Notes under the pieces: model-generated | Databases searched by the model: none | The model's input: the letters and a program-made list of their open reading frames with translations, nothing else | What the model was told of the DNA's origin: nothing | Shown here: one piece after another, positions 27,101-35,820 of the stretch | Layout: each line of letters starts with the position of its first letter | How positions within the stretch are numbered: the first letter of the stretch is position 1 | From: Cristatella mucedo | Lineage: Eukaryota; Bryozoa; Phylactolaemata; Cristatellidae | DNA length: 64,000 nucleotides | Assembly (NCBI GenBank): GCA_009760855.2 | Contig: WPIO01000001.1 | Span: 7,063,001 to 7,127,000, forward strand | Reading direction: 5' to 3' | Made by a program: the position numbers and the translations under genes

Positions 27101-27157
27101 AAGTCGACGCTAAGAGTGCTGTATAACTTGTTCACGCGATACAAGAATGTGCCGTGA
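1..27157 (+). CDS. parvin: Parvin gene, 11 exons, 5' end cut by window
   Basis: Parvins are cytoplasmic adaptors of integrin adhesions. They bind ILK and, with PINCH, form the IPP complex, and they link to paxillin and actin. Joining the exons listed separately below gives 1107 nt in one open frame: 368 residues plus TGA, against 372 in human alpha-parvin, so about ten N-terminal residues are missing. In window numbering, residues 1-38 are a basic, Ser/Pro-rich tail; 94-200 are CH1 (starts ILLDWINDEL, includes EDLYDGQVLQKL and VPEVTQSE); 216-235 are a divergent linker; and 243-363 are CH2 (ERDAFDTLFDHAPDKL, FVNKHLNKVN, DGVYMCMLMGLLESYFVPLH, PKPKARPEDIVN, LKSTLRVLYNLF). Every junction is GT-AG and every phase matches. 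The product ends in YKNVP, close to the vertebrate end. Recognition rests on motif recall, not on a database search. Confidence 0.97.
1766..1929 (+). CDS. parvin: Parvin exon 2
   Basis: The acceptor is tgttgcag and the donor is gtacag; the exon enters in phase 1 and leaves in phase 0. It encodes AQDLQEEGMKAIES and continues to LEENEKRSMVDPSSRIDPKL. This is the conserved block between the N-terminal tail and CH1 (human LQEEGMNAI and LEENEVRTMVDP). Confidence 0.96.
3014..3166 (+). mobile_element. tRNA-derived SINE (type 1)
   Basis: It has a tRNA-like head with a box-B-like ttgtgggtttgagtcctgga. The type-1 body follows: a snap-back motif around attgcccactgcaag, then ctcttctactgctat and gttgagtcagct. 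About 155 bp. Degenerate. Confidence 0.7.
4690..5268 (+). mobile_element. L2/CR1-like LINE, 3' end of ORF2 plus 3' UTR
   Basis: The + frame reads LHWLPVKQRIDFKVLSLTF, then LAPAYLSDLLPHQAKHRTTR, then SFGDHAFSSYAPKAWNFLPT and TTFKKNLKT. This is the conserved region after the reverse transcriptase of L2/CR1-type non-LTR elements. A 2-nt deletion relative to the copy at 42186-42725 breaks the frame at the C-terminus. The 3' UTR holds the stem-loop with agcgcc...ggcactt and ends in (ATT)n. It is 5'-truncated, lies in a parvin intron, and is a dead copy. Confidence 0.85.
5797..6068 (-). mobile_element. LINE 3' UTR fragment
   Basis: This is the reverse-complement copy of the 3' UTR seen at 5010-5268. 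The tail (ATT)n lies at the left, followed by the aaagcgcc...ggcgcttt stem-loop and the block that reads gtgacattcacagggtcagc. It is truncated just after the ORF stop region. Confidence 0.85.
7029..7180 (+). mobile_element. tRNA-derived SINE (type 1)
   Basis: Box A-like gatggtatactagttaagg and box B-like gtgggttcgaatcc lie in order. They are followed by cagtgggcgaccctttattg, gcaagcggttgtgatagcc and gaggctgttaaat. This is one of the clearest heads. It is not a tRNA gene because no acceptor stem closes. Confidence 0.82.
7195..7318 (+). mobile_element. LINE 3' terminal fragment
   Basis: About 120 bp of the same LINE 3' end, with gcaaatgtaaagcgccta and ttctctgagg, ending in (ATT)n. It directly follows a tRNA-type SINE copy at 7029-7180. 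Confidence 0.8.
7554..7656 (+). CDS. parvin: Parvin exon 3, start of CH1
   Basis: Acceptor attgttgcag, donor gtatga, leaving in phase 1. It encodes ILLDWINDELADYRIIVKDI then EEDLYDGQVLQKLV. This is the first helix of CH1 and is nearly identical to fly and human parvin. The preceding intron is about 5.6 kb and contains LINE and SINE copies. Confidence 0.97.
7974..8131 (-). mobile_element. tRNA-derived SINE (type 1)
   Basis: Full reverse-strand copy running from gctgatttaacagcctc through gcttgccgtggcgataaatg and ggattcgaacccacggcctc to the box-A-like end near cttacgtagtgagcca. Confidence 0.85.
8975..9028. repeat. Perfect 18-bp inverted repeat in parvin intron 3
   Basis: gtcgcaacaggtcgacac at 8975-8992 pairs fully with gtgtcgacctgttgcgac at 9011-9028 across an 18-nt loop. 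It ends 91 bp before exon 4. Confidence 0.95.
9120..9266 (+). CDS. parvin: Parvin exon 4, CH1
   Basis: Acceptor tctttgtag, donor gtgatt, phase 1 to phase 1. It encodes EKLTGTKMEVPEVTQSEIVQ and on to SRWSAE. A perfect 18-bp inverted repeat lies about 90 bp upstream of the acceptor. Confidence 0.97.
10854..10969 (+). CDS. parvin: Parvin exon 5, end of CH1
   Basis: Acceptor atttcag, donor gtaagc, phase 1 to phase 0. It encodes AIHAKGLVAILHLLVALARH then YRAPIRLPDNVTVTVIVVQ, the last helices of CH1. The segment HAKGLVAILHLLVAL is a parvin signature. Confidence 0.98.
14592..14822 (-). mobile_element. Unclassified ~230-bp element, copy 1
   Basis: Reverse-strand copy with tail (TAATG)n at 14587-14603, then ccccacaaagccacaaagac, ggtacacattcggtagccaa and gaatagcatggaagtagcag. 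It lies in the 6.7-kb parvin intron upstream of exon 6. Confidence 0.8.
14955..15205 (+). repeat. Dispersed tRNA-like repeat, copy 1
   Basis: Shares with 19692-19930, in the same order, a gattgagcatgtaagtggcg block, a cttaatcggttgcccccctg block, ggaccggtaaccca and a ttttgaaataattgg end. The middle looks like a tRNA-type box A to box B span. A SINE tail is inserted at 15068-15122. Confidence 0.55.
15068..15122 (+). mobile_element. 5'-truncated SINE type-1 tail nested in another repeat
   Basis: The stretch tttgcccactggtaaggctc then gtctgttaaatcagct matches the end of the type-1 SINE. It interrupts the repeat at 14955-15205 between its ctgg and accggtaacc blocks. Confidence 0.5.
15619..15757. 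repeat. Degenerate 20-bp tandem repeat, ~7 copies
   Basis: Units begin at 15619, 15639, 15659, 15679, 15699, 15719 and 15739, an exact 20-bp step. Each is a variant of tgtcagctggagttaaagaa. The units differ at several positions but keep their length. Confidence 0.8.
16155..16235 (-). mobile_element. SINE type 1, 3' part only
   Basis: Contains agctgattcaatggcagcag, aaaagcctcagtgactatca and cttgcagtgggcaataca in reverse orientation. The tRNA-like head is absent. Confidence 0.65.
17658..17716 (+). CDS. parvin: Parvin exon 6, inter-CH linker
   Basis: A 59-nt exon with acceptor attgtttcag and donor gtaagc, phase 0 to phase 2. It encodes KQNGQLSFAKTTEEITNIN, matching the fly linker form KNAGQL...QEQIT better than the human KREGIL...QEEIT. 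It sits alone between introns of 6.7 and 6.6 kb. It is supported by exact phase agreement with both neighbours and by the EEIT core. Confidence 0.9.
19692..19930 (+). repeat. Dispersed tRNA-like repeat, copy 2
   Basis: Uninterrupted counterpart of 14955-15205: ggctagagcacgtgagtgga, tagctcaatcggtttggccc, tggaccggtaaccagaggtt and attaggaaataactgg. A third partial copy of its 3' half (ccactgcagactgcctccag, attttgaaataattg) lies at about 14460-14520. Confidence 0.6.
20261..20313. repeat. Perfect 15-bp inverted repeat in parvin intron
   Basis: tcttgacttcagtga at 20261-20275 pairs with tcactgaagtcaaga at 20299-20313; the loop is 23 nt and AT-rich. A further cttcagtga follows at once. Confidence 0.9.
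22388..22500 (-). mobile_element. SINE type 2 (tRNA-like head plus LINE tail)
   Basis: Reading the - strand, a tRNA-like head with gatcgtgggttcgagcctgc runs directly into gcatatacaaagcgcatga and gattaagttctcttagggtg, the LINE 3' stem-loop. Unlike type 1 it has no gcccactgc body. Confidence 0.7.
22690..22843 (+). mobile_element. tRNA-derived SINE (type 1)
   Basis: Nearly intact copy: cacgacccaggtcgtgggtt, tgagttctgcagtgggcgat, tatcgcccattgcaagcggt, taaaagctcttctgccacta and aggctgttaaatcagct. It lies in the parvin intron before exon 7. Confidence 0.85.
24203..24272 (+). mobile_element. Short LINE/SINE 3' tail fragment
   Basis: Contains gtaaaacgcctagaaagaga then ttctctgagggcgctctatc and a TAATTATTATT tail. 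This is only the terminal stem-loop part, so it could come from the LINE or from a SINE with the same tail. It lies about 35 bp upstream of the acceptor of parvin exon 7. Confidence 0.75.
24308..24389 (+). CDS. parvin: Parvin exon 7, start of CH2
   Basis: Acceptor gttacag, donor gtatga, phase 2 to phase 0. It encodes DIGAKSERDAFDTLFDHAPD then KLSVVKK. The run ERDAFDTLFDHAPDKL is shared with human alpha-parvin. Using the first of the three G residues after the acceptor CA as the last intron base gives the correct codon GAG across the junction. Confidence 0.97.
24768..24836 (+). CDS. parvin: Parvin exon 8, CH2
   Basis: Acceptor atcttttgcag, donor gttggt, phase 0 to phase 0. It encodes SLVSFVNKHLNKVNFDVTDL then DRQ. 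The donor is weaker than the others, but the protein match is continuous with exon 9. Confidence 0.97.
24940..25041 (+). CDS. parvin: Parvin exon 9, CH2
   Basis: Acceptor gacatgcag after a T-rich tract, donor gtgagc, 34 whole codons. It encodes FQDGVYMCMLMGLLESYFVP then LHCYYTTPATFEQK. The upstream intron is only 103 bp. Confidence 0.98.
25155..25227 (+). CDS. parvin: Parvin exon 10, CH2
   Basis: Acceptor ttcacctag, donor gtaagg, phase 0 to phase 1. It encodes VHNVNVAFSLMDDAELPKPK then ARPE. Within the short intron before it, a 20-bp stretch containing gcctctaacgtgaaaca is tandemly duplicated (around 25095-25136). Confidence 0.97.
26074..26177. repeat. 52-bp tandem duplication
   Basis: The stretch starting gaaatttgcgattgtgacag occurs at 26074 and again at 26126 with almost no change. 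It lies in the last parvin intron. Confidence 0.92.
26413..26545 (+). mobile_element. SINE type 2 (tRNA-like head plus LINE tail)
   Basis: The head contains gaccaaggtcgtaagttcga, then gtggcatatataaagcacct and the tail cagctctcctatttattata. It lies in the last parvin intron. Confidence 0.65.
27081..27157 (+). CDS. parvin: Parvin exon 11, C-terminus and stop
   Basis: Acceptor tttcttttcag, phase 1 entry. It encodes DIVNGDLKSTLRVLYNLFTR then YKNVP and TGA at 27155-27157, the usual parvin end. I did not find a canonical AATAAA close downstream; an ATTAAA occurs at about 27836, so the 3' UTR end is unresolved. Confidence 0.97.
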
Positions 27158-27936
27158 TACCGACAGCTAGCAGGTGCTTGCACAAGCCGATTGCCGGTAG
27201 CATCGATGACCTGCGTTTTTGCCAGCTACCTTAATGAGTAGCTCTGCTGAGCTCTATCTCCATACACCCACTGCATGCTGAACACAGTACAGGGCAGTTG
27301 GTTACTGGTGTCTCAGATGTTTTGTGTTACAGTTTTTAACAGGTAGTTTTGCAGCTGTAATGCCTATAGTACTAGGTTACACTGCAGTGTCAGCAGAAAT
27401 CTCGGTGTCATTGGCAGCCCGGTCCGTGATGTTGCTGCCGTGTAGCACATCACACTCAGCTACCCTTGTTAAGTGCTGTCACGTGCCGGATGCTTTCTTA
27501 CACGAGGTGCTTCTGTTTTAGCCCGGCGGCTGAGTAATTGAGTTTGCATTATGGTACACCACTTCAATGGTCTTGTGCTTGCCAGTATAAAGTAGGCCAG
27601 CATCGATAAGGCCTTTAGACACAATGATAGGCTGTAGCTGAAGCATTACAATTACCATCTTGTACCAATTGTGTTTCGATGGGTCGTTATCATTAAGTGT
27701 CAACGTTTGTGATGAGCCATGTTTTCTGTGATTTAAGTGTGCGTTAGGAAACGCTTAGATATACCTATGTGGCAATGACTTGCCTACTCCCTGCACGGGT
27801 TCTCTGTCTGTTTACAGTAAACGTTAGCTTTATACATTAAATTAAATTAGCCGCTGCATTGTCAGTCGTTTACGTGTGGCCTTGTGCACTTGCATTTTTG
27901 GCAAATGCTTCTGCATGCTGCGCAGAAGGCATTATG

Positions 27937-27937
<1 letters not shown>

Positions 27938-28011
<74 letters not shown>
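27938..28011. repeat. (TC)n microsatellite, ~74 bp
   Basis: Uninterrupted TC dinucleotides downstream of the parvin stop codon. Confidence 0.97.
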
Positions 28012-28013
<2 letters not shown>

Positions 28014-28186
28014 TTAGTTTGTTGTCATGTGTATAGTGGCTGCTTCCCCCTTCTTAGCTGGTTTTTGCAATGTATTGTTAAAGGGACATCGAATAGACCT
28101 AATGAGAGACAGAGAGATAAGCCTTGCACGCGAGACGGTGAGTGGGTGGATGAATTGAACCTGCATTGCACCAAAAGGCTGCTAGG

Positions 28187-28272
28187 GGACTTAGTAATAA
28201 TAGTAATACACTTGATAAAGTTCCCTCGGAGAACTCAATCTTTTTCTAGGCACTTTACATTTGCTGCACAGG
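28187..28272 (-). mobile_element. LINE/SINE 3' tail fragment
   Basis: Reverse-strand copy of the terminal stem-loop (gagaactcaatctttttcta, ggcactttacatttgctgca) with an ATT-type tail at its left end. Confidence 0.75.
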
Positions 28273-28279
28273 TCGAAGA

Positions 28280-31200
28280 GAAAGATGGATAGATTGGTCG
28301 GCTATGCCTGGGCATATTCATAACTGGGTCTCTTACAAAAGGAAATGGTTTAAACTGGGGACCAGCATGGCTTCACATGTTTGAAGGCTCACATTTGTGA
28401 TCGCTGGGTCTTCTAATGTGGTTTAAAGCATGTGTCTGTCTTTCCGCCAGGAAATCAGTATCAAGCAGACCTTCGGTTTTATATGTGTCTCAATTGTGAG
28501 ACGCTGGCAAAACAGCTTCTTTAAAATAATTATTTGTTTGCTTTTAAATGGCCACTGGCAGAGGTTGGCCTCTTATGGGATAACTCGGGTTATTATCTTG
28601 GCCAGGTACCACCATCCCATGTAACTAGTGCTGTTTGATATTATTTGTAGAAGGGCGTGATTTTCACACACCTTTATGTATACCGTGCCGTGGCTTCTTT
28701 GGTTTCTATTGACCTTCCTTGGATTCACTAAGCAGCAGTTGGGCTGAAGCTGTAAGCAACTGCCAAAAATGGCCAACAGCTTTATATGAGTATGAATTCG
28801 TACGCAAAATGCAGAGCACAAAATGCAGAGCCGCTCGTCCAGCAAACGCAGCTGACGAGCTGGTTGCTAGGCTAAATGCAGTAAGACCAGCAAGACTTTG
28901 CATGGTACATGCTGCCAAGAACTGTTGATGATGAGCACAGCATGCAGCTTCTTGTAAGCCGAGCACTTCATTACTAATGCCCGAGCTCTTTATTATTAAT
29001 GCCCGAGTTTAATCTAGTTAGCTTTCAGTGTGCTTCCCCTTTCTTTCTCGAGCACTGCTTAGTCTCGAGCACTAATAGCATGCAAGGGAACGATGTCCGG
29101 TTGATTGCAAGATTCGAACTGTGACTTGTGCACGAACGCCCTGCTCTGCAATCTGTCATTGACCAGACAGCCCTGCCAGCTATCAAATTGAACTGGCAAC
29201 CTAATACTAGCTGTCTGGCCCTTTGTCCTATACTGGCCACTCTAATGTGCCATTGACCCAGCTATCCCCAGATCGAAAGTGTCGTTTACTTTAGATACTA
29301 GGAGGCCTGCTTATGTTGCAGCTGGCAATAAAAAAAAATCATGGTAATAGGCCTTAAACAATGCGTCTGCTATGTGATAAGCAGGACCTAGCTCTAAGGC
29401 AGGCTCCGAGCCAACTCCAAGCCAGGTTCGGTACCCTAAGCACGAATACGATGTGAACGAAAAGGTATTGTGTGGAGAAGCATAGGCAGGACCATAGCTT
29501 ATCACTGCATGCTCCTTCAGATTTCGATGCTTCAAACGCAGCTACATGATTTCTGGCATTGCTTTATTATGAACTGCGTGACCGGAGCAGGACGACTGAA
29601 GCTTGCCCTGATCTGAAACTGGCTATCACTCACAGAAGCATGACATATCCCCATCTCAGCTGCATTAGGCAAGCAACCAGCCAAATGATTGGTCAGGTGT
29701 TACCTAGCTGCAACCCTCTCCACCTCTAAGCGGAATGATAGGCCTCCAGAAATAGCATAAATAGGCTTGATCTGCATTGGCAAGATGAAGGTTCATCCCC
29801 CTTTAAAAATTCTGGATATGTCTGTGCAGCCAGAAAGTGGCGGTTTTGGTAGTATTGGTACTGCAACACTATAAGGCTGCAATATTAACTTCTAAGTGAT
29901 TGCTAGTATGCACACAATTGAGCTGGCTATAGCCTTTGGGGTTTTTGCATGCCACCATAGAAGCTGATTGGAGTTAGACGCCCATACTAGCAGTTTGTTT
30001 GGACAGTAGGTATGCCTGTAAATAGTCCAATCAAGCAAGGCAACTACGAGGGATCCAAATGCCTTTTCGAGAGATGAAATTTGTGAGGAACCTTGGGGAA
30101 AAACCAGCATTTCATATGTATATCTTATATGTGTAGGTACAAGTGCTGGAACAAGCTCGTGGAATGAAATTGGGATTCTGAACATGCTTGATGTTATGAG
30201 AGCAGCGACTAAACTAATCACAGTTTCTGCGAAAGGTATAAGGTAGCACTGCTAGTTGAACACAAATCCCGCAACGGCTGCCTTCAGTTTCTCAAGGGAG
30301 CAGGACTTCAAATGACTAGAGGCAAGAAATTGCACAGTGGGGTAGTCCAAAATGCTAACGACCACTTAGTGATGGTTCGCATCGCTCTCCCTTTGAGACT
30401 GCCAATGGACGTGCGCTACAGGATGTCAGTTCTCAAAAAACACTGCCATCCCCTCCCCCTACCCGAACTAGCCAGCTGTGCAATGAAGAGCTGAAACCTA
30501 AAATGCAAGCAAAATTGCCTCTTCGAGTTTTCCATTTATCAATTAGCAGCCCCTAATGGATGCAATTCAATGGGTGCATAACTGTTCCACCAAGGAGTAA
30601 AAGAATGTACATAATCTGAAATGGTTCAAGAGTCTTGAGAAGCCCATTAAGATGGGAGCTGCGATTGTAGAATATAGAAGTCGGTAGCCAGGTGCAAGAT
30701 GGGGCTCAGGTCTGTGCAGTCTGCTGACACCGACGCTTGATGCAGTGCTCCAGGTTTACATGAAATGCTATCCATCCGATCCACCCTTGCAGCCCATTAA
30801 TGTTTAGCCAGGTGTTACAGCTGATTGTGCCTGATGGCAGCCTTCCGAGGGAGACCTGGCTGACCAGGCAAGAGGAGCTGAGGCACATGATTTCAAATAA
30901 GGCAAACAAGTATTATGTGCATTCCTAAAGAGGCCCATCATTGTTGGCTAGATCGGAGGAGATAGTTGGCACTGGTGCCATAATTGACGAATGTGTGCCT
31001 GAGCAGTAGTCATTCATCTGCGTTTGGGGCGGTATAATGATCAGCCCGTCGGCAGCTGCTGCTGCTTCTGTTGCTGCCATTGATGTGCCTGTTGTAATTT
31101 CAATCCTTGTCGAGCTCGACAAAGTTACGTATGCATTGTTTCAGCAAAAGTAGGCTAAAGTGATGGTGTGGTGAATAGAGGTGGTGGCCAATTTGCCGTC

Positions 31201-31675
31201 GGGCTTACTGCTGCATCACTCCCGGCATCCATAGCTAGTAAATCCTATCGTGCAGAGCACAACTGGTCGAGTGTGTGCGTTGATGGCTGATGAGTCCTTG
31301 GCAGATGCCAAGGTATAGTACCTACGGGCAATGCTCAGTAATCAACCGAGTATGTGGTAGCGAAAATGTGTACGGTTCAGTATCACTAGGAATAAATCAC
31401 TCGTTCAAGTATCGTCAGTCATGTTTAATAAACGTTGTGGGTATATGGTACTTGTGGTAGGTATGCCACCAACTGCCCGGATATTCTCAAGGAGACAAAC
31501 ATATTAATTTAATCATGGTTTAAAAATGTCCGACGGGTCGATGTTAAATTCGACATGTTCTTTGCAAGTGCTCCACTTAAGGCCATTCCCACTGGGAATT
31601 GCCTCACTCGATAGAGTTATGTAAAATAACATATCTATAGTATGTACCTGTACATGCTCGTGGTCCTAGGTAGTA
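28280..31675. other. Parvin 3' flank, no recognised gene
   Basis: Only short unrelated ORFs and no splice-linked coding signal that I recognise. The stretch is CpG-poor like the parvin gene body. An aataaaaaaaa run occurs at about 29326, which could be an old poly(A) tail or a distant polyadenylation signal. Confidence 0.4.
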
Positions 31676-31679
31676 GCCT

Positions 31680-31825
31680 TTGACTAAAGTGCTCGCCCTT
31701 TACGACTTATTGATCCAGGCCGTTGTTACTACAGGCAAGCCTTTATTGCCCACTGCATTCGTGGCGATAACCGCTAAGGCTCTTCGGCCTCTTTAAAAAT
31801 AAGGCTAATGAATCAGTCACCATGC
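31680..31825 (+). mobile_element. Degenerate SINE (type 1)
   Basis: agtgctcgccctttacgact, ctttattgcccactgcattc, gtggcgataaccgctaaggc and aaggctaatgaatcag follow the type-1 order. Confidence 0.65.
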
Positions 31826-33002
31826 GTCCTTTTTTAAACCAATCTGGAACTGCACAGGCCAGGAGAAGTAGCCGGCCGTTAAGCTATTGCTTGACTGATG
31901 GGCACGTGTGATATTTCTGGAAACTTTCGTACATGCATTTTTGTTAAGCTCTTAAAGTATACTTTCGGTACCAGGACTCTGCCGGCGTAAGCTCTACTTA
32001 CGCCTTCCCTCGTGTGTACGAAGTAGCCATCATAAGGAACGATAGTATCGAAGAAGTAGCAGCGAAGGACCGTCCGACTCAGAAGCCCTGGAAGGGGCAG
32101 CACGAGATCATATTGCTGGGTTGGAATTTCGCCAGAGCATTGAATTCGACGAACAAAAGAATCTTTGCCCAAGGCGATCGTTGAGCGAAAGCGAAGACTT
32201 AATTTATTGTTGGGGAAAACCTGAGGCTGAGAGGTGGCCACTGCTGCTCAGTAGTAGCTCAACTTAATCTTGGTTTGAGAGAGCCAAGCCAGCCGCGGAG
32301 AGCCTTGTAAGTCATTATAAGAATTGCATTCGCCGTATTCGATCGGCAGCTACAGCTGCTGTTCTGATGGCTCTGAGGCCTTGTTAAAATTCTCTCCAAT
32401 TTAAAGACCAGTCTGATCGTGCATGCATTAAGGCGCCACCGCCGATACTTGATTTGCTTGCAACCTCGATAAGATAGAACTGTATAGTCCAACCTGTGGC
32501 TGGCAGCTGGTAACCTCTGTAGCTGACCGCCTGGGTCTGGGTATGCTGTCGTTAATTCAGCATTGAGTGCAGCCTACAACATCCCGTTTTCAATGGAATT
32601 GGGTATGATTTTCGCCTTGGGCTTCGTTGGGCGTCTATTCAACTCCTGAGGAAGACGTGATACCTCCAGTCTTTCTTTCTAGTGGTAGGTTCTTCTTTGG
32701 ATCGGGGTCTCAGAGTTTTTTTTAAATCAGGCTAATTATTTCCGCTAATATTATTATCACTTGCATCGCCATCCAAGAGACCTCAAAGTGTGGCTGCATA
32801 AACAGGTCGTACTGACACGCAGATTAGCCTAAGAACTTCATCATTCACACGACTGATTCACGTAGGCCGAAAGTGGCGATTATGAGTATTTACTACTAGT
32901 GTCCAAGTAGCGCCTAGACCAGATTTCAGCGCCTCCGGCGCCCAGTCAAAGTGCACTCGTGACTGGCCAATGCGGCAGATTGAGTTACTTTGGCGGGACG
33001 AT

Positions 33003-33100
33003 AACAATAATAATATAATGCATTTGATATAGCACCCTCTGAGAACTCAATCTCTTTCTAGGCACTTTACATTTGCTGCAAAGGAAGCACGATCGAATAG
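33003..33100 (-). mobile_element. LINE/SINE 3' tail fragment
   Basis: Reverse-strand copy of the LINE 3' end with an AAT-repeat tail. Both arms of the stem carry CG to CA changes (tagcaccc and ggcacttt), consistent with methylation-driven decay. Confidence 0.78.
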
Positions 33101-33184
33101 TTAGTTAGGTAAAGGCATTTATGCCACATCCTGGTTTCAAATCAAGCTTTGGCATCCAAGCGATCTGCTCACTTGTCTACAGAT

Positions 33185-34125
33185 TTAGGGCCTACGACCG
33201 CATTTCCGCGAAAATGAGACCTAAATGAAAAATAAGTCCCAGTTCATCTCAGCAATCTTGATCATCTCCTCTGGCATTTGCATAAAGACGTGCACGGATC
33301 GAAAACGGTAGTGTGCAGAGGCGAAGCCGGGGGGGGGGGTGGCAGCTGCTACCCCCGGCCTGGTTGGTTGGAGCCGACGTCTGACACCCGGTCGGACGGC
33401 CGGCGGTCGCCCTTGTGCTGCTGGCCCCTTGGTGCTTGGCCAGGCTGCACGACACCCGCAGGCGCTGATGGGACGCCCCAGACCCCGCTTTACAGGCAGG
33501 TTCCGCCCCCAGACCCACCACCGTGCCACTTCAGCGCTCCAATCCTGGCTTCGAATCTAGTAGTGTTCGATTCGGCCACCACTCACTTCGCTGAAGACAT
33601 GAAGAACTTCCATGCAGAAAGAAGAATAGACAATCTAATGATTCTTGAAGGGATGGCTGCTTATCTACAGTCTCTCTTGACTTTGCAATAAACAAGCCAT
33701 TCAAAAAGCATTTCTGGGCGATAATCAAGTACCACAACGTGGAAGCATTGTGAAGCATAGCCTGCAAGAGGTCGTGACTCTGGTTGAAAGATTTACAGAA
33801 TAAAATCACCGACAGTTGTATTGCCAATGCACTACGAGCAGGTTACACGGACGCGATGTGCTCCTATTTAACAAGAGCTCTGTCGCTGGACGTGAGAGAA
33901 TGGGGTCAATGGAAGAAGATTCTCAAGAAATTCGGGCCGGCATTCTGTGCTTGGAGATTTATGCTGAACAATGTTCAGAAGATACGCGACTCCGATTGAA
34001 CAGATGTAGATTTTTTTGTACACGAACACATTTGACATCCTCTGAAAATAAGCCCTATTGCGTCTTTTGGAGCAAAAAAACTATGTAAGACCAGGCCTTA
34101 TTTTCGGCAAAATGCGGTAGCAACG
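33185..34125 (+). mobile_element. pogo/Tigger-like DNA transposon remnant
   Basis: The + frame at 33555-33645 reads VVFDSATTHFAEDMKNFHAE then RRIDNLMILEGMAAYLQS. After a frameshift, LDFAINKPFKKHFW follows at about 33683-33730. This matches the catalytic core of pogo/Tigger transposases, where a D starts WDSFRAH-like and 35 residues later an LD precedes INKPFK; the same spacing of 35 is seen here. Imperfect terminal inverted repeats flank it: ctacgaccgcatttccgcga at the left and the reverse of tcggcaaaatgcggtag at the right. A GC-rich block at 33310-33545 looks foreign. Inactive. Confidence 0.65.
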
Positions 34126-35059
34126 CCTGGCGGCAGCACCTGAAGCCTGGCGAGTTGCCGCGGATTCGCTAGGATGCCTACTGATGGATCTCTCAGGGAG
34201 CCGAAGCTCGATTTCGCACGAGCGAAAGCGTGTTGTAACGGGTCGGCACGCGAACTGCCGGAGCTCTGCTGCCCCTTCCGCACGGGTTTCGTTCCTCTGC
34301 GTCTATGCGTGGCTGGCGATGCGACTGGCGATAGAGCCTTTCGCGTTCGGCTCGTAAAGGCGAGGCTACAAACGGTGCAACAGCGAAGCTGCCACCTGCC
34401 GCTGCCGGCTGCCTATCGCAAGTATATGGCTAGAGGCTGAACGAGGCGTTACCGATTTTTCCACGAGCAGGCGCCAGAGGAGTCGGTGGCGAAAAAGAAG
34501 GGCGGCCAACCTGTGGGGTGGTAGCACCGAGCGTCCTGCCCCCCCCCCCCTACCCGCCCTCGCCACGGGCTCGACGGCAGACTGCCGTGCGAGACGATGC
34601 GATGCGTTCGCGTTGCTTTCTGGCCACTTTGTAGGCTTGTCGCCGCCTGCCGCATTTCTCGCGTTGCTCGGATGCCGCGCATGCCGCTGGGAATGAATGT
34701 GGAAGTATATGACGCCTGGACTTGCGGGCTGCGGTTCGGCCGCCGATGCACAATTCTCGCTCGGCTCGCCAATTCGGTAATGGCCCAGGCTTGCCATGGC
34801 CGCATCGGCTGCAGAAAACGTCCGGGTTTTTCTCGCATTGAGCGCTTCGCGTCCTCGTGGTGTCTGCTCCGGAAGTACGCCGACGGGAAGCGTGCGACAG
34901 ACGCGCAAGCAGCGGCGAGGGTGGCAGTGCACTGCCTCTTCAGTCGGACTTCCGCACTTGAATGGCAGCTAACTTTTTCTCAGATTGAACGACGATACAA
35001 CCAACTTTACTAGCTATGGGAAAACCTTTTGTGATGTGACTCAAAAGTTGGAAAACCTA

Positions 35060-35700
35060 ACCCTCAAAAAATCCTGCTGTAGCATCTGCACGAAATCTCG
35101 GTGTCCTGTTCCAAAGTGACCTTTCACTAGACGACCACATCAGTTCCAGAGTCAAGTCTGCCTACTTTCAAATATGTGAGTTTCCAAAGCTCGAGCCTGT
35201 TTTTGACAGGGATACCAAATTCGATTTGGTCTATACATTTATGACATCCCACCTCGAGTTCCGTAACTCGCTACTTGAGGGTCTACCGGCCTATGCAATC
35301 AGGCGTTTACAGTTTTTACAAAACTCTGCAGTCAGGGTTGTGTGCCATGAGCCGTCGCATTACACCTCTCATCCTTTCCAGCCGTCATGAGCTGCTACCT
35401 CCGTGCTACTTACTACCTCAACTGCTCTCCTGACTCGACTATGTTTCTCACTTTCTCTTTGTGACGCGACAAGGAAGTCAGTTGGGTTACCGAAAGCCGC
35501 TTGGGCTATGAGCGTGCTGCAACAAAACTCTCCTGCATAACATCCATGAAGTCTTTGTGGTTTTGTAGAGTCATAGCCGGAGATGCATTACATTGCATTC
35601 CCGCCGACCCACGCCGGCTCCTAATTAAGCAGCGTGTCGACTTCAATGCTTTTTAGGTGGGCGCCTACAACGTCATGCAACTACAGCTCGTCCGCTGTGC
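35060..35700 (+). mobile_element. LINE reverse-transcriptase region, interrupted
   Basis: The + frame reads ARNLGVLFQSDLSLDDHISS, then SHLEFRNSLLEGLPAYAIRR and LQFLQNSAVRVV, typical of the region after the RT of L2/CR1-type LINEs. It resumes at about 35600 with LHCIPADPRRLLIKQRVDF. The two halves are separated by the element of about 230 bp described at 35370-35600. It is frame-broken and inactive. Confidence 0.8.
35370..35600 (+). mobile_element. Unclassified ~230-bp element with ATTAC-type tail, copy 2
   Basis: It begins catcctttccagccgtcatg, runs through ctcactttctctttg and aacaaaactctcctgcataa, and ends in gcattacattgcatt. It matches the copies at 14592-14822 and 55186-55412 (both on the other strand) over its length. 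It is inserted in a LINE, which gives it clear edges. The length and short-repeat tail suggest a SINE, but I see no convincing tRNA-like promoter boxes. Confidence 0.8.
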
Positions 35701-35820
35701 GACGCGGCACAATCGAGCGCCAAATTTAGACCAATCTTTAGATTTATTTGTATATAAAAATTGCTCAGGTGTTGCTTTTAAACATAAGATAAATTAATTT
35801 CAATCGGTAGCAAGTTCTTA

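Noticed and set aside
27830-27845. ATTAAA as the parvin polyadenylation signal.
   Set aside because: A single variant hexamer in AT-rich sequence without other support.
31879-32241. 120-residue ORF on the - strand with a fairly protein-like composition.
   Set aside because: I recognise no family and see no adjoining exon; without transcript or homology evidence I cannot support it as a gene.
34366-34932. 188-residue ORF on the - strand.
   Set aside because: GC-rich stretch open in several frames on both strands, with an Arg/Ala/Ser-rich product and no motif; explained by base composition.
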